Source: Nitzschia sp. pyKryTriq1
Taxonomy: Eukaryota > Bacillariophyta > Bacillariophyceae > Bacillariales > Bacillariaceae
DNA length: 64,000 bases
Assembly (NCBI GenBank): GCA_956465555.1
Contig: OY101118.1
Span: 2,687,751 to 2,751,750 of the forward strand
Direction: 5' to 3'
Position numbers and translations under genes: made by a program. The notes beneath the pieces are model-generated. The model was not told the DNA's origin. It saw nothing but the letters and a program-made list of their open reading frames with translations, and made no database searches. Of the stretch, positions 30,747 to 40,900 are shown piece after piece. Position 1 is the stretch's first letter, and each line of letters opens with the position of its first letter.

Positions 30747-32690
30747 ATGAAAAACAAGAACGAATCAGAGAAAGTTGAGAATGACCGAAAACCGAGTGCT
30801 CGCATCACCGATGGTGGAACTGCAGCGGCCGAGAAGCAAGAGGATGATACAGGTGATGACTCCATGGGTCACAGCATGATGATAAACAAAAAAACGGGCG
30901 CATCACCATCATCACCAAATAATAATGAAATAATGAATGCTTACTGGGACAATCAGTTCCGCAGAGAAAGTCTCGATCGCCGGAAAAACGTCGATCTACC
31001 GTCCGAAGAATTCAAGCTTGCACAGCACCAGCAGAGTGATGAAGAAGAATGGAGTACGAAGGCCTTACAAAAATCTGTGGATGGGCTATGCACTCCTGTA
31101 TCAAAAGAGGCGCCTAGTAGTAGAGCGGTCAGTCTGGCAGTCTGGAGGGAAGCAAAGCATGGGGGAAAACCACCCTTGCACAACGAGACGTCGTTGAGAC
31201 CAGGCGCGTACGCTCTGCCAGGCCCAGGGGTCAATAATGCTGAGAACAACGCGACATATCTTCGAAGAAACAGCTCATCTGGCGAAGTTGTTGCAAGCCT
31301 AGAGGAAACGGAACAGAGCGAGATATCAGAAGATGTGCAGTTTGCGCGTCGGGAGTCAACAGCACAATCCATTGCCAAAGCCGATGTTGTCGACGATGCT
31401 GAACCAATATTTGTTGCTCAAGATGTTCGGCGAGATAATTTCAAGCGAAATATTGCTAAAGGGTTACTGGGATTGTTCGCCTTGATTGCAATTGTTGTGA
31501 TGGTAATCAAGTTGACCAAAGACGATCCGGAAGGCGTAGTATGTCCCGACGATGACGTTTGCTGCCTCCCAGTGGAGGAACAAAATGTGTTCGAACGGTG
31601 CTTTTGCACAAACTCAACAGCAGGCACGTACGGTAAGCTGACAGAGCTGGGCGGTGGGATCTATCATGATCAATTAATTCTATTACAGATGACAAGGTAC
31701 TGGACATATTTTGGTTCAGCAGATTGGGACGTGGAAAGCTGTAATCCACTCAATCAGGGTCTTTTGCACTTCAGCCAAAATGAGGGGTTTGGTCTCAGTC
31801 CAGAGCAACGCCGAAATATACCGGTCGAAATGTACAGCACTTTTCTGTACTTGGTAATAACGTATACCCTCATGAATGGATTTGATTGGGATCGGTCAAA
31901 GGGTTTTCTGAAAAGTCTTGATGTATGCGACTGGGAAGGTGTTGGATGCTTGTTCATCGACGTTGTTCATGAATTTCGACTATCCGATAATGGGCTATCT
32001 GGAGAGCTTGGGCCCAGTATTGGAGAGGCCACCCAGCTTCGAGTGTTGGATTTTTCTTCGAACAATATCTCGGGAACCATTCCACCCGAAATTGCCAATC
32101 TCTCAAATCTAAACGAGTTGCGGCTCGCTGAACTCACGCTGCAGGGGACACTGCCTGAATCATTGGGTACCATGGAGCGGCTGCGTTTTCTATCATTGCA
32201 AAACAACCAGTTGAGTGGGACAATACCTCCCTCCTACTTTGCCATGCCCGAAATTCGAAACTTGGAGATAAGCCTGAACAAATTGACGGGCACTCTTCCT
32301 CCAACTGGTTATGGCGCTGGCCAGCTGGGAGTGCTACGGCTCAACGGCAACAATTTCACCGGTCCAATCCCTTCGGAATTGAGCAATCTATCGAACTTGG
32401 AGCTGTTGAACATCGGTAATAACAAGTTTACTGGGACGATACCAGAGTTTCTAGGAACAATGCCAAGGCTTCAGTTCATCAATTTGTTGGAGAGTGGACT
32501 AACAGGTCGCATACCAGATTCGTTCTGCTGGAACGATCGTAACCCCACCGATTATGTCAGTATTGTGGCGGAATGCGCAACGATAGAGCTGTGCGAGTGC
32601 TGTAGCAACCAGCAATTTACTTTTGCCCCTATCAGGGTGCGGTGTGCTGAAGATATCCCAGCGCAGGCGATGGGATTCATCGAGAACTGA
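30747..32690 (+). CDS. Single-pass transmembrane leucine-rich-repeat protein
   Basis: A 647-residue single-exon protein. The N-terminal ~230 residues are disordered and charged, with no signal peptide. One membrane helix lies at about 238-255 (GLLGLFALIAIVVMVIKL). A Cys-rich juxtamembrane stretch follows (CPDDDVCCLPVEEQNVFERC). Then comes a region with CDWEGVGC resembling plant LRR N-caps, and about seven to eight plant-type LRRs from about 407 (LSGELGPSIGEATQLRVLDF, NNISGTIPPEIANLSNLNEL, NQLSGTIPPSYFAMPEIRNL, NNFTGPIPSELSNLSNLELL). A Cys cap (CATIELCECC) closes it. Type II topology (cytosolic N-terminus, extracellular LRR) is implied. There is no kinase domain. Such proteins are abundant in raphid diatoms; recognition or adhesion roles are inferred. 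Confidence 0.9.
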   Translation: MKNKNESEKVENDRKPSARITDGGTAAAEKQEDDTGDDSMGHSMMINKKTGASPSSPNNNEIMNAYWDNQFRRESLDRRKNVDLPSEEFKLAQHQQSDEEEWSTKALQKSVDGLCTPVSKEAPSSRAVSLAVWREAKHGGKPPLHNETSLRPGAYALPGPGVNNAENNATYLRRNSSSGEVVASLEETEQSEISEDVQFARRESTAQSIAKADVVDDAEPIFVAQDVRRDNFKRNIAKGLLGLFALIAIVVMVIKLTKDDPEGVVCPDDDVCCLPVEEQNVFERCFCTNSTAGTYGKLTELGGGIYHDQLILLQMTRYWTYFGSADWDVESCNPLNQGLLHFSQNEGFGLSPEQRRNIPVEMYSTFLYLVITYTLMNGFDWDRSKGFLKSLDVCDWEGVGCLFIDVVHEFRLSDNGLSGELGPSIGEATQLRVLDFSSNNISGTIPPEIANLSNLNELRLAELTLQGTLPESLGTMERLRFLSLQNNQLSGTIPPSYFAMPEIRNLEISLNKLTGTLPPTGYGAGQLGVLRLNGNNFTGPIPSELSNLSNLELLNIGNNKFTGTIPEFLGTMPRLQFINLLESGLTGRIPDSFCWNDRNPTDYVSIVAECATIELCECCSNQQFTFAPIRVRCAEDIPAQAMGFIEN

Positions 32691-33083
32691 GTTGATGCAT
32701 ACGATTTAGCAGACTTCGGCCGTGCGGATGATGTAGGGTTGTCCGCTTCTGGCGGGTCACGTACATGCATGCATTATGATACGTACGCATAGGAAGCTCC
32801 AACAACATAGCGGAAACTGCCGTTTTCCTTTACTCTGATTACGGTTATGTCTTTTCCAACGTTTTGTAGGCGAGAAGAGCATCGGAACAGTACGACTTTC
32901 CAGTATCTTCTTGGGTGCTCTACTAGAGAGTAGTGTTAAGCAGCATAATGCCTTGTAAGTGCAGCAATGTCTCATTGGGATGATTCTATATCTGGTCTAT
33001 TTCTATGTTTATGTATGCATCTAAAAAATGATGTCAGATGTTGGCATGTGCTTGCATGATCGTCATGGTGAGGATTCTCGTGT
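32691..33083. other. Intergenic, nothing seen
   Basis: A spacer between the LRR gene and a small secreted protein. I see no gene, RNA gene or clear repeat apart from one CTACTAGAGAGTAG word near 32920. Confidence 0.5.
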
Positions 33084-33368
33084 CTATTGGCTCGAGAATC
33101 GATCAAGACTTCTCTGATAGACCAGATCTGTCATTTGTCTTCGATACGCATCAGGATCGAAGCCTCCAACATCATCCTGGATAGAGGATGATACCGGCTC
33201 CATCGTGAGGGTGGGGATGGAAGTCGCCTTAGGGGTCCGGCCTGCCAGGACCCCCCAGAAGCCCTTTTGCCGGATGTTCATGGCGAAGGAGACAAGTGAC
33301 TCGGCCTCTCCCATCATTGACAGAAGCACCAAGGAGAAAAGGGTAATGAAGTGGATACGCGATACCAT
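33084..33368 (-). CDS. Small secreted or plastid-targeted protein, unknown function
   Basis: A 94-residue protein from ATG 33366-33368. The N-terminus MVSRIHFITLFSLVLLSMMG with EAESLVSF is a good signal peptide with cleavage near residues 20-24. The mature part is short: FAMNIRQKGFWGVLAGRTPK, a Pro/Thr/Ser linker, then DVGGFDPDAYRRQMTDLVYQ ending in a charged helix. The frame also has an upstream ATG (33470) that would hide the signal peptide, so I chose the internal one. No family recognised. The gene is plausible because of its signal peptide and compact start. Confidence 0.55.
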   Translation of the reverse strand: MVSRIHFITLFSLVLLSMMGEAESLVSFAMNIRQKGFWGVLAGRTPKATSIPTLTMEPVSSSIQDDVGGFDPDAYRRQMTDLVYQRSLDRFSSQ

Positions 33369-34524
33369 TTTAGTTAGTTTTGTTTCGAATTGTGAAGGAA
33401 AGTGATATTCGTGGGTTTGTGATGTGAGGTAACTTGGCGAGAGATTGTTGGTTCGTGTAAATGAGAACAAGAGTCAAAATAAAAAAATGGCGGATCCATC
33501 ATGATGATGGCCGTGGACGCGGAGTGTCGTCGAACGGTTGGAGAACATGCTGCCAAGAGCAATCGATCATCAATGTGGTATATATGCCTAAGTTTACAAA
33601 TGTACTATGTCCTACAGAGGCTAGCTTGGGCCTTTTCAGCGATGACTTGCGAGCTATCAAAGAGACCTCGTTGTCGTGCTTTTCTCCTATTGGCTCAACT
33701 ATGGTAACACTGACATCTTGCCTCCTCGATCGATTTTTTTGGCCTCGTCGTCATCATGATGCTGTAGTCTATACGTAGCTTGGTTTCTTCTCCTTGTGGA
33801 GTCTCCACTACTAGCTGATAGTAGTAGACGACGACTCACTCGTGGAAACCTAGCTTCCTCTCGTGAAGTGACATCGGGACCCCTCTACTCCTACTACAGA
33901 TGGAGTAGCTCTTTAGAATGGAGTAACGATTATTTGGCATAGCGTTCCACGTACTGCTACCTGCCCTGCGGACTGCTCTCTACTGGTACTACTGGTAGTA
34001 CTGTTCCACTCTTCTGGGATGGCGACTCTCTACTAGTAGCTAGAGACTACTGCATAGAATCTTGCATCTCGACTGCCAAGGTAGTAGTACCTGTAGCTAC
34101 TATACTATATTTTATAGTAGACGGTGCACTTTTAGCTGCTTTACGATATTATTGAGTACCTGGTAGTACTCTCCACTAATTGATAATGTACGTGTACTCC
34201 GCCCCAATCCCGCCTTCGCTACCATCAATAGTATTTCGTATATTGAATATCACGAGAGTACGATGAGTACCAGAGGGGGCCCTGGAAGGACTATTTCTCC
34301 TCTCTATAAGTACTAGAGACTACGCCCGGGTAGAGAGTAGAACACTATCGAGAAAAGTGCTTTTGAAAAGTGCGGGCTGCTCTAAAGCATGGTCTTTGAA
34401 TAGCAACTTCTACTAGTTTTATCCTGTCGATAACTCATACAATAGCACTACACGTACTGCACAAACAAACTCAGCAGCATTCAACATCAGCGAGCAACGC
34501 ACTCTCTTCATTCCCTTCTTTCTT
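33369..34524. other. Spacer rich in CTAGTAG palindromes
   Basis: No supported gene. From about 33800 to 34330 the sequence is dense in ctactagtag, ctactactgg and tagagag words, with few GTACC words. It is an example of the second palindromic vocabulary seen in this genome. Confidence 0.5.
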
Positions 34525-35034
34525 TTAGACCACTCCGAAACGGACCAAACCACCCCACACGATGGAGACAACGGACCCGAGCAGCCAAAACTCGGTCACT
34601 TTTCGTCTCAATTTGAATCCCTCAAGGCGATTTTCGGGCGCCGAAATATATCCCTTGGTGTACCAGTAATTCGCCACCATGTACAATGCTCCACTGGATA
34701 GAATCATTCCATCCATAATGGTATCGGTAACATACGGCAAGTCGCCTCCATAAATGGCAAAGACCCACATGGGGGGAAGCGCCATGAAGGTCCACTCCTT
34801 GACATTTTCGAACATTTTAAACGCACGAAAGGCCGTGTCACACATTTCCTTGTACTTGGGATTATCAGTGGGGGCGTTCCAAGGCTCGTACGGATGAACC
34901 AGCAAGGGTTTACCATTGTCGTCCTTGGCTGCATACCGGGGCTTGACCATTTCGGACATGGCGTGAGCACATCCGAACACCATAAATATCGTCACCGCCG
35001 ACGGGGCAAATAGAGAATAACGAAGGGCTTCCAT
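34525..35034 (-). CDS. Four-helix membrane protein, MAPEG-like
   Basis: A 169-residue protein from ATG 35032-35034 (MEALRYSLFAPSAVTIFMVF). Four hydrophobic segments: about 9-28, 78-95 (WTFMALPPMWVFAIYG), 105-125 and 148-166. After the first loop, AFRAFKMFENVKEWTFMALP matches the pattern of MAPEG proteins (microsomal glutathione transferases, FLAP), where an Arg and an Asn-x-x-Glu pair on helix 2 contact glutathione. Length and helix number also fit. The match is by pattern, not by strong identity, so MAPEG is a moderate call. Expected location is an endomembrane. Confidence 0.6.
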   Translation of the reverse strand: MEALRYSLFAPSAVTIFMVFGCAHAMSEMVKPRYAAKDDNGKPLLVHPYEPWNAPTDNPKYKEMCDTAFRAFKMFENVKEWTFMALPPMWVFAIYGGDLPYVTDTIMDGMILSSGALYMVANYWYTKGYISAPENRLEGFKLRRKVTEFWLLGSVVSIVWGGLVRFGVV

Positions 35035-35698
35035 TTTCACTTCAAGCAAGCTTTTTAGTTAAATAATAATGTATGCAATACTGTATTCCAAGTTTTGCAA
35101 TCGATGAAAGAGCCAAATGTGGAAAAAAATAATGGCAATGACAATGGATCCAAAACCTTCAGGTACCGGTACTTCGCACATGTTGGATCTTGGCTGCTGA
35201 TGGCCGTCCAACGTTACCTCGCAACCAGGATGAGTGATCTCGGCATGGCGCGTTGTTGTGGCGGGGAGCGTCGAAACGGTTCCGGGAAAACACGACCTAT
35301 TGTCCGTATGTCGTACGTTTCGTGACTAAAGAGGAAGGAGTCTTGGAGGGAATTCAAAGGTCAGAACCGCACAAACCTACGACTACTGTACAACCCACCG
35401 CCATAACGGCACGCATGCAGAATGCAGTGCCTCCACTTAACTTGACCATGATACAGCATTGCTCTTGCTGCGAAACCGATTGCCAGCAGCAGCGTGGTGT
35501 CCAGAAACCTTGTTGCTTTCCACCACCCGACCGCAAGTGGCGTCATCCGTCTGAATGAATCTGAGTGCAGAAGCAGCAACAGGACCAAGTCTCGCCTTCT
35601 TTCCTCTAGCTAGGCACTTTTTAACATCCAGCTAGTAGACTACCAGCGAATTTACCCACCACCATCACCACGAACTCAAGGAGCAACCAAAAGATATT
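35035..35698. other. Intergenic, nothing coding seen
   Basis: Divergent spacer between the MAPEG-like gene and the helical protein at 35699. One short GTACC word cluster (35160-35170). No gene that I can support. Confidence 0.5.
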
Positions 35699-38134
35699 AT
35701 GGACGACAAAACCTTCATTCGTCAATATGCTGCCGAAATCGCTCGAACGTTACGAGAGCGAGAGGAATCATCATCGACATCACCAAATAATAATAATAAT
35801 GCACACAACACGACGAGGAGCATGGAGGATTCCATGCGGGAGTTATACCGAGCATTGTGTTTTGATGAGCCTCTCCTGGATGGTATTCCAAATCTGACCA
35901 CTGCTGCCTCAGCATTGTCACGACAATTGACTTCGGCGTCATCTCCCTATGCCCTTTCCAATCGACTGGTCAATGGAATCGTCTATCTGTGTCGTCAACG
36001 GAGCAACCAGACGGGTCAAAAAGCAGCAACAACTTCGAACGACGACAACTCATCATCATTTTCATTGCAGGAGAGGAGCAATGCTGTGAATAATAGTACC
36101 GCTACCCAACCGACCACGGCTTTGGCACTGGCTAAATTGGCGTTTTGTGTGCTTGTTCAAGTGCCGTTGGAATGCTGTGAGCAGATTCAGTCGAAAAATA
36201 TTTTGGCGGTCCAAAATTACATTGGATCTTACAACGGAACAACTACTGATATGCCGACAACGACGGAAAGATCTTCACCAGATAACAACGATGACAATGA
36301 TGACACCAGCAGCAACGCGGAAGCTAAAACGAACAGTGCTCAAATAGACCAAAGGGTGAATCAATTGACGGAAGCCTTGGCAGGGCTTGACTCTGAATCG
36401 GTCTCTTCCAGTCACGGTGATGTACATCATGATAATAATATCATTGAGGATGATAATTCAGCACTGCAAGAAGTCTGGGCGGCCGAGTCAGATGCATCGG
36501 ATTATGATTATGGGGAAGGCGATGTCAACGACACTGCAGCATTTTCACACTTTCCCCAGTCGACTCCTGAGATTGTGGACATGCTGGATCCAATGCTCTT
36601 ATCAAAGCAAAATCCATCCTTGACTATGGACGAGGCCCGAACAGCGATTGGATCGTTGTTGCAACAGGCTAACTACTCGATTTTGGCACCATTATTTCAA
36701 CTTTCTCAAAAACAAGTCGAAACCTACATTTCCCAGCTGACGCAACTGCTGCTTCTCTTGTTGCAGCCCCCTCAATCCATACTCGTTTCAGATGGCGCAG
36801 CAGCAGAGGGAGAAGCGTCGTCGTCGTCGTCGTCGTTGCAAGATGCCATGCTGACACCATTATGGATCTTGCGAGATGCTGCTTTGCATCATCCCTCCCA
36901 CGAACAATCCTTCTATACTTCCTCCTACATGGAAGTCTTGCAAACGTTATTAGCAGTCGATCAAGCCTATCAGTCCGATGCAGCAATTACTCCCAATCGA
37001 AAAACACAAAGTGGTACTTCCTTATGCTCGGCGTCCATTGTGGGACTTTCTGCCTTGTCGTCGTGGTGTTGTTCCGCCCAAATTTTCGTCCCCGCGACCA
37101 CAACTGCCATCTTGGATTCCATGAATGATTTGGCACACGTGATGGAAAGAGCTTCGGAAAGTGGATACAGGGAGAATCTCAAACATTCCATGACGCCCAT
37201 CCTAGAAATTCTCACTGGGATTACCTATCAGGATCGAAAAATAATAAGAAGCCAAGTGGTGGGGAGCAGTACTACCGTTGAAATGATGATTCCCCAAACC
37301 ATGTTGAATTCGGGTTTTTTGCGACAGCTGTTGACCTTGTCATTGGAGGACGTTCAGACCACAACCAACGACGACACTTCACCATCGTCTGGATCACCGC
37401 CGTATCATTTGGATCATGCCCTGTGGGGACTTTGCGTCGTCTATCCAACCGTAGTTGGAAAGTACGTGGCGAGATATCCTGGCTTTTCCAGTATTGTGCG
37501 ACGATATCACCGTAATCCACCGGAAACGACAACTTCTCGCGATTGCGTTCATTCCATTCTATGGAATTGTTTTGCGTTTGTCCATTGCAGCGATGGATCC
37601 CAGCCAGAGGCACCTCGGATTGTGTGGAAGACGAAAGCACCGTCATCTTCATCGCCCAACGGAATACCGACGCCGCAGCAACAAGCGACACCACTCACCA
37701 AGGACGAATGTCGAGAAGTTTGTCAAAAGTCATGGGCACGTCTTATCCAAATGGTTGAATCCTCACTGGTAGTAGCCGAACAGCCATCATCACCCAAGGA
37801 GGCTTTGGACGTGGTTCAAGACTGGGAACGACTCCTCAAGCTGGTTGGTGTTCCCTCGATAGTGGCCACATTTCAATCCTTGCTTTCAGATCACGACACA
37901 CAGTTGGAGGCAATACGTAGGAGTCTTTCGCAGACCGAAGCAGGGACCAAGGATGATTCTTCGATAGAAGATAGTCGAAACAAGAATGAAAAGCTAGACG
38001 ACGAGGACGACGACGACAGGAAAAAGTCAACCATGACACATCAGCAGCTCGTGGCGGCTACGACGAGAAAGGTACTGAAACAATACACCCTTTTCTTTCA
38101 AGGAAATGCCGGAGGTAGCTCTAAAACGGACTAG
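35699..38134 (+). CDS. Large helical protein of unknown function, HEAT/ARM-like
   Basis: An 811-residue single-exon protein. The N-terminus (MDDKTFIRQYAAEIARTLRE) and much of the rest are helical. Long low-complexity insertions lie between: Asn/Ser/Thr-rich at about 22-40, acidic Asp/Asn-rich at about 190-275, Ser-rich at about 370-380 and a C-terminal acidic-basic linker. The helical parts (SLCSASIVGLSALSSWCCSA, LWGLCVVYPTVVGKYVARYP, HSILWNCFAFVHCSDGS) look like an alpha-solenoid of the HEAT or armadillo type. There is no catalytic motif, signal peptide or membrane helix. I do not recognise the family. Confidence 0.75.
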   Translation: MDDKTFIRQYAAEIARTLREREESSSTSPNNNNNAHNTTRSMEDSMRELYRALCFDEPLLDGIPNLTTAASALSRQLTSASSPYALSNRLVNGIVYLCRQRSNQTGQKAATTSNDDNSSSFSLQERSNAVNNSTATQPTTALALAKLAFCVLVQVPLECCEQIQSKNILAVQNYIGSYNGTTTDMPTTTERSSPDNNDDNDDTSSNAEAKTNSAQIDQRVNQLTEALAGLDSESVSSSHGDVHHDNNIIEDDNSALQEVWAAESDASDYDYGEGDVNDTAAFSHFPQSTPEIVDMLDPMLLSKQNPSLTMDEARTAIGSLLQQANYSILAPLFQLSQKQVETYISQLTQLLLLLLQPPQSILVSDGAAAEGEASSSSSSLQDAMLTPLWILRDAALHHPSHEQSFYTSSYMEVLQTLLAVDQAYQSDAAITPNRKTQSGTSLCSASIVGLSALSSWCCSAQIFVPATTTAILDSMNDLAHVMERASESGYRENLKHSMTPILEILTGITYQDRKIIRSQVVGSSTTVEMMIPQTMLNSGFLRQLLTLSLEDVQTTTNDDTSPSSGSPPYHLDHALWGLCVVYPTVVGKYVARYPGFSSIVRRYHRNPPETTTSRDCVHSILWNCFAFVHCSDGSQPEAPRIVWKTKAPSSSSPNGIPTPQQQATPLTKDECREVCQKSWARLIQMVESSLVVAEQPSSPKEALDVVQDWERLLKLVGVPSIVATFQSLLSDHDTQLEAIRRSLSQTEAGTKDDSSIEDSRNKNEKLDDEDDDDRKKSTMTHQQLVAATTRKVLKQYTLFFQGNAGGSSKTD

Positions 38135-38266
38135 ACTGAGGTATAAGAGGGATCTATGATGGTTTATGGGAATCGGTGATAAAAAATTATGGCGTCGCCG
38201 GCCTAGCGATGTTTCCTTCAGGTTTCGACAGCAGCATGAGTGAGGTGCATCGGACCCTTCTTTTAG

Positions 38267-38752
38267 CTAGTGAATTGGAGCAGAAGCATTATTTGGGCTC
38301 ATATCTTTAGGCTTGACACGTTTAGCGACCCAATTGCAACCCTTGGTGATCCCCCTTCCCGTCTTTTGGACGACTTGGTGCTTCTTGTTGATTTTCTTGA
38401 GCCGATCACCGACACACGCGACAGCTTCCCCACCCGCTCTAACCACCTTTCCTCCCTGGCTTTTGCTTGTGACCGCCAAGGCACAGCCCCCAGCCGCAAC
38501 AGCTGCAATAAGAGGACCACCGATGGCCAAGCCTACTAGTCCACCGGCTACAGCCGCACCGCCGAGCTCACGTTTCGTATGAGGATTGACAACGGCATTG
38601 GTGTTGTTGTTTGAATTGGGAGAATTCGGTGACTGTGATTGCTGAATATTATCGCCATAGACGATCTCCGGCTGGGCAGCATACGACGGATTGATTGCCG
38701 GTGGTCGAGTGGAAGTGGATTGTTGGTCTGCTCGAAATGTAACGGACGACAT
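38267..38752 (-). CDS. Glycine-rich hydrophobic-core protein, unknown function
   Basis: A 161-residue protein from ATG 38750-38752. The first ~60 residues are disordered and Asn/Ser/Pro-rich. A Gly/Ala-rich hydrophobic segment at about 64-94 (ELGGAAVAGGLVGLAIGGPL, then IAAVAAGGCALAVTS) could form a glycine-zipper membrane hairpin. A basic helical tail follows (VGDRLKKINKKHQVVQKTGR, then CNWVAKRVKP). The layout resembles glycine-zipper proteins in diatoms and other protists with no known function. It is convergent with the helical protein gene (132 bp). Confidence 0.65.
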   Translation of the reverse strand: MSSVTFRADQQSTSTRPPAINPSYAAQPEIVYGDNIQQSQSPNSPNSNNNTNAVVNPHTKRELGGAAVAGGLVGLAIGGPLIAAVAAGGCALAVTSKSQGGKVVRAGGEAVACVGDRLKKINKKHQVVQKTGRGITKGCNWVAKRVKPKDMSPNNASAPIH

Positions 38753-39341
38753 GGTAAAAGATGTGTACTTGTTGTCTCTTGAAGAATTTTATGCCTTGGC
38801 CTCTCTTCCCTCCATCTTCAATCTTCATACGGTATGAGTATGCTAGGTACCGGTACGGTACCAGTACCAGGTACAGTACCTGGTACCACAGAATAAGCGG
38901 AGATGCATCTGGATCGTGGCCAGTGCCGCGTTCAGCGACGAAGACATCGTCGTCTCACGACCTAATCGACAACCTCGACTACGAACTCCCAAGGGAGCCA
39001 TCGGGAAAATTTGTACCGGTATGGACCTCGAACCAGCTTCGTCTCCTGACCTCTTCGACTCCTCAAATTTCCAAATTTCCCGGGTCGCCAAAATAATATC
39101 CCCGAAATCGGTCTTGGATGCAGATGCCCAGATAATACATAGTGTATGTAAAGTAGAAAAGAAAGATGACCGGGATAGTAGTGCTGGTTCATCTCCTCAA
39201 TCCGCCCTCCTTTGATGATCCAGTTTTCTTTTTTGAGGCATTTCGCATTATCAGAGACAGCTGCAGACAACTGTGGCATGTATCCGTAGAGTCAGTCTGC
39301 AAGGAAAATTGATAACTACTGGAATTCAGATTTTTTTAATC
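38753..39341. other. Spacer with GTACC island
   Basis: A GTACC island occupies about 38846-38888, directly upstream of the glycine-rich gene. The rest, up to the tandem membrane-protein pair, shows no gene. Confidence 0.5.
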
Positions 39342-40308
39342 ATGCCGGTCGCTTCAGAAAACTATTGCACCTACATTATGAAGTACGTTGACGACGAACT
39401 GGACGGCTGATGGCATGAAATAATGACCTACCCTTCCTTCTTCACTGACTGACGCCAAATCTCCACACTTACTTTCACCCACCTTTAGATCCCTCGGCGT
39501 TTGCTTCGCCGTCGGGGGAATCATTTGCTCTTGGACCGCTTCCAGAACCTGCGAATTCATCTCCTTTGTGGATACCGATGGCAACCCTCCTGATCTTGCC
39601 GATGATCCACCATTCGACCGAGCTGTTGCCGGCAGTATTGGAATTTTCCGATACGAAATCACGAATCTTGTGAACGGCGGTGGCTCCACTGGTTGTGTTG
39701 CTTATGATGAACGGTTTGGCGACCAGCAAGGCTATCCATCGCTAGCGACTGCCCAATTCTGTTCTGTTATCGGTCCTTGCTTTGCTGTATTGGGTACCTT
39801 TTTGTCTCTGTTGGAATTATGCGTGTGTAACTTCCCTGGATCGTATATGATCGCCTCTACTTTTCTTCTAGTAGCAACAGGTGTTCAAGCGGGAACTTTT
39901 ACATTGGTTGCCGATCCGGTCTTTTGGTGAGCTACAGCTATCAGCATGCATGCACGACGTTGAGTGCTCACATTGATTGGTATTGCTCACTTTTTTAATG
40001 TTCTTTTTCTCAGTTTTGAAGACGAAGAGTTGAAGTGTTCACAAGAAAAGGGTGTATACCTCAGCGTTGCCGCGACTGTTTTGTTTTTCATTGCTTCGTG
40101 CTTGAATTGTTGTGCTCCGCGAGCGGATCCTTTTTGTTACAACTTTGGACAAGAGCACAAACCAGCGACAAAGAAGGTAGAAAAATCTGGGCAAACAGTC
40201 GTATTACAGCCAGTCATCATTCAAAGTCCAGAAGCAGAATCTACCCCGACCAAGAAGAAAAAGAAGAAAGTGAAAAAGCCGAAGCAAGACGATGATGATG
40301 ACGCGTGA
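39342..40308 (+). CDS. Four-helix membrane protein, tandem paralogue 1
   Basis: Three exons (39342-39382, 39489-39926, 40014-40308) give 257 residues. The tiny first exon encodes MPVASENYCTYIMK. Splicing then gives SLGVCFAVGGIICSWTASRT for helix 1, an extracellular loop with CEFISF, PPFDRAVAGSIGIFRYEI and GCVAYDERFG, and helices 2-3 (FCSVIGPCFAVLGTFLSLLE and IASTFLLVATGVQAGTFTLV). After a Cys-containing loop (DPVFCFEDEELKCSQ) comes helix 4, then a cytosolic basic tail (VVLQPVIIQ then KKKKKKVKKPKQDDDDDA). Exon phases match those of the downstream paralogue exactly. The topology recalls claudin- or tetraspanin-like four-pass proteins, but no sequence link is visible. Function unknown. Confidence 0.8.
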
Positions 40309-40900
40309 TGTTTCTACAAGCAGTAAACAAGTCGCGTGCCGATTGTGCTGTTCCTTGCTTGCGAATACAGATAGACAGTAATGTATGTTTTTTTCATGAG
40401 TGTGTACACTGCATATGTTGCAAGGTTTGTGCTAAAATTGATTTTGTAGACTTCTGTTAATCCTACAGTATAGCTACAGTACCAGAGTAGGCTCCATGTA
40501 CAGTACTCGTCGAACTTGCTTGTACCCGAGTACAAGTAGTTGTACACGACGTACCAGGCTGTTAGTCTACTAGCTACTCTACTACTACTACTACGACTAT
40601 GTAGAGGATTGGTTGGCAAGTCCCCCGCCCTCAGAAGTGTTAAGGCGTTAAACTCGGGGTCAGCTTTGGGGGAGATCCATGGTATAATATCGCCGCCAGA
40701 ATGACTCGGACCCTCACGACCAAAAAATAGCTATCGACAATAGTCGGAAGTCGGAAGCCATTGCCATTCAATCGATTGAACATCGATTGATTGAATAACC
40801 AACGGTTCCTGGATAGCAGGTAGTCCTTTGAATTGATACAGTACATAGTATCGAATATAATTGACAGTCGCCGCAGCGAAATTCCGAAGTAGAGTTGAAT
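40309..40900. other. Intergenic spacer of the tandem pair
   Basis: No gene. A few GTAC and CTACTACTACT words lie at 40460-40600. The last part is the 5' flank of paralogue 2. Confidence 0.5.
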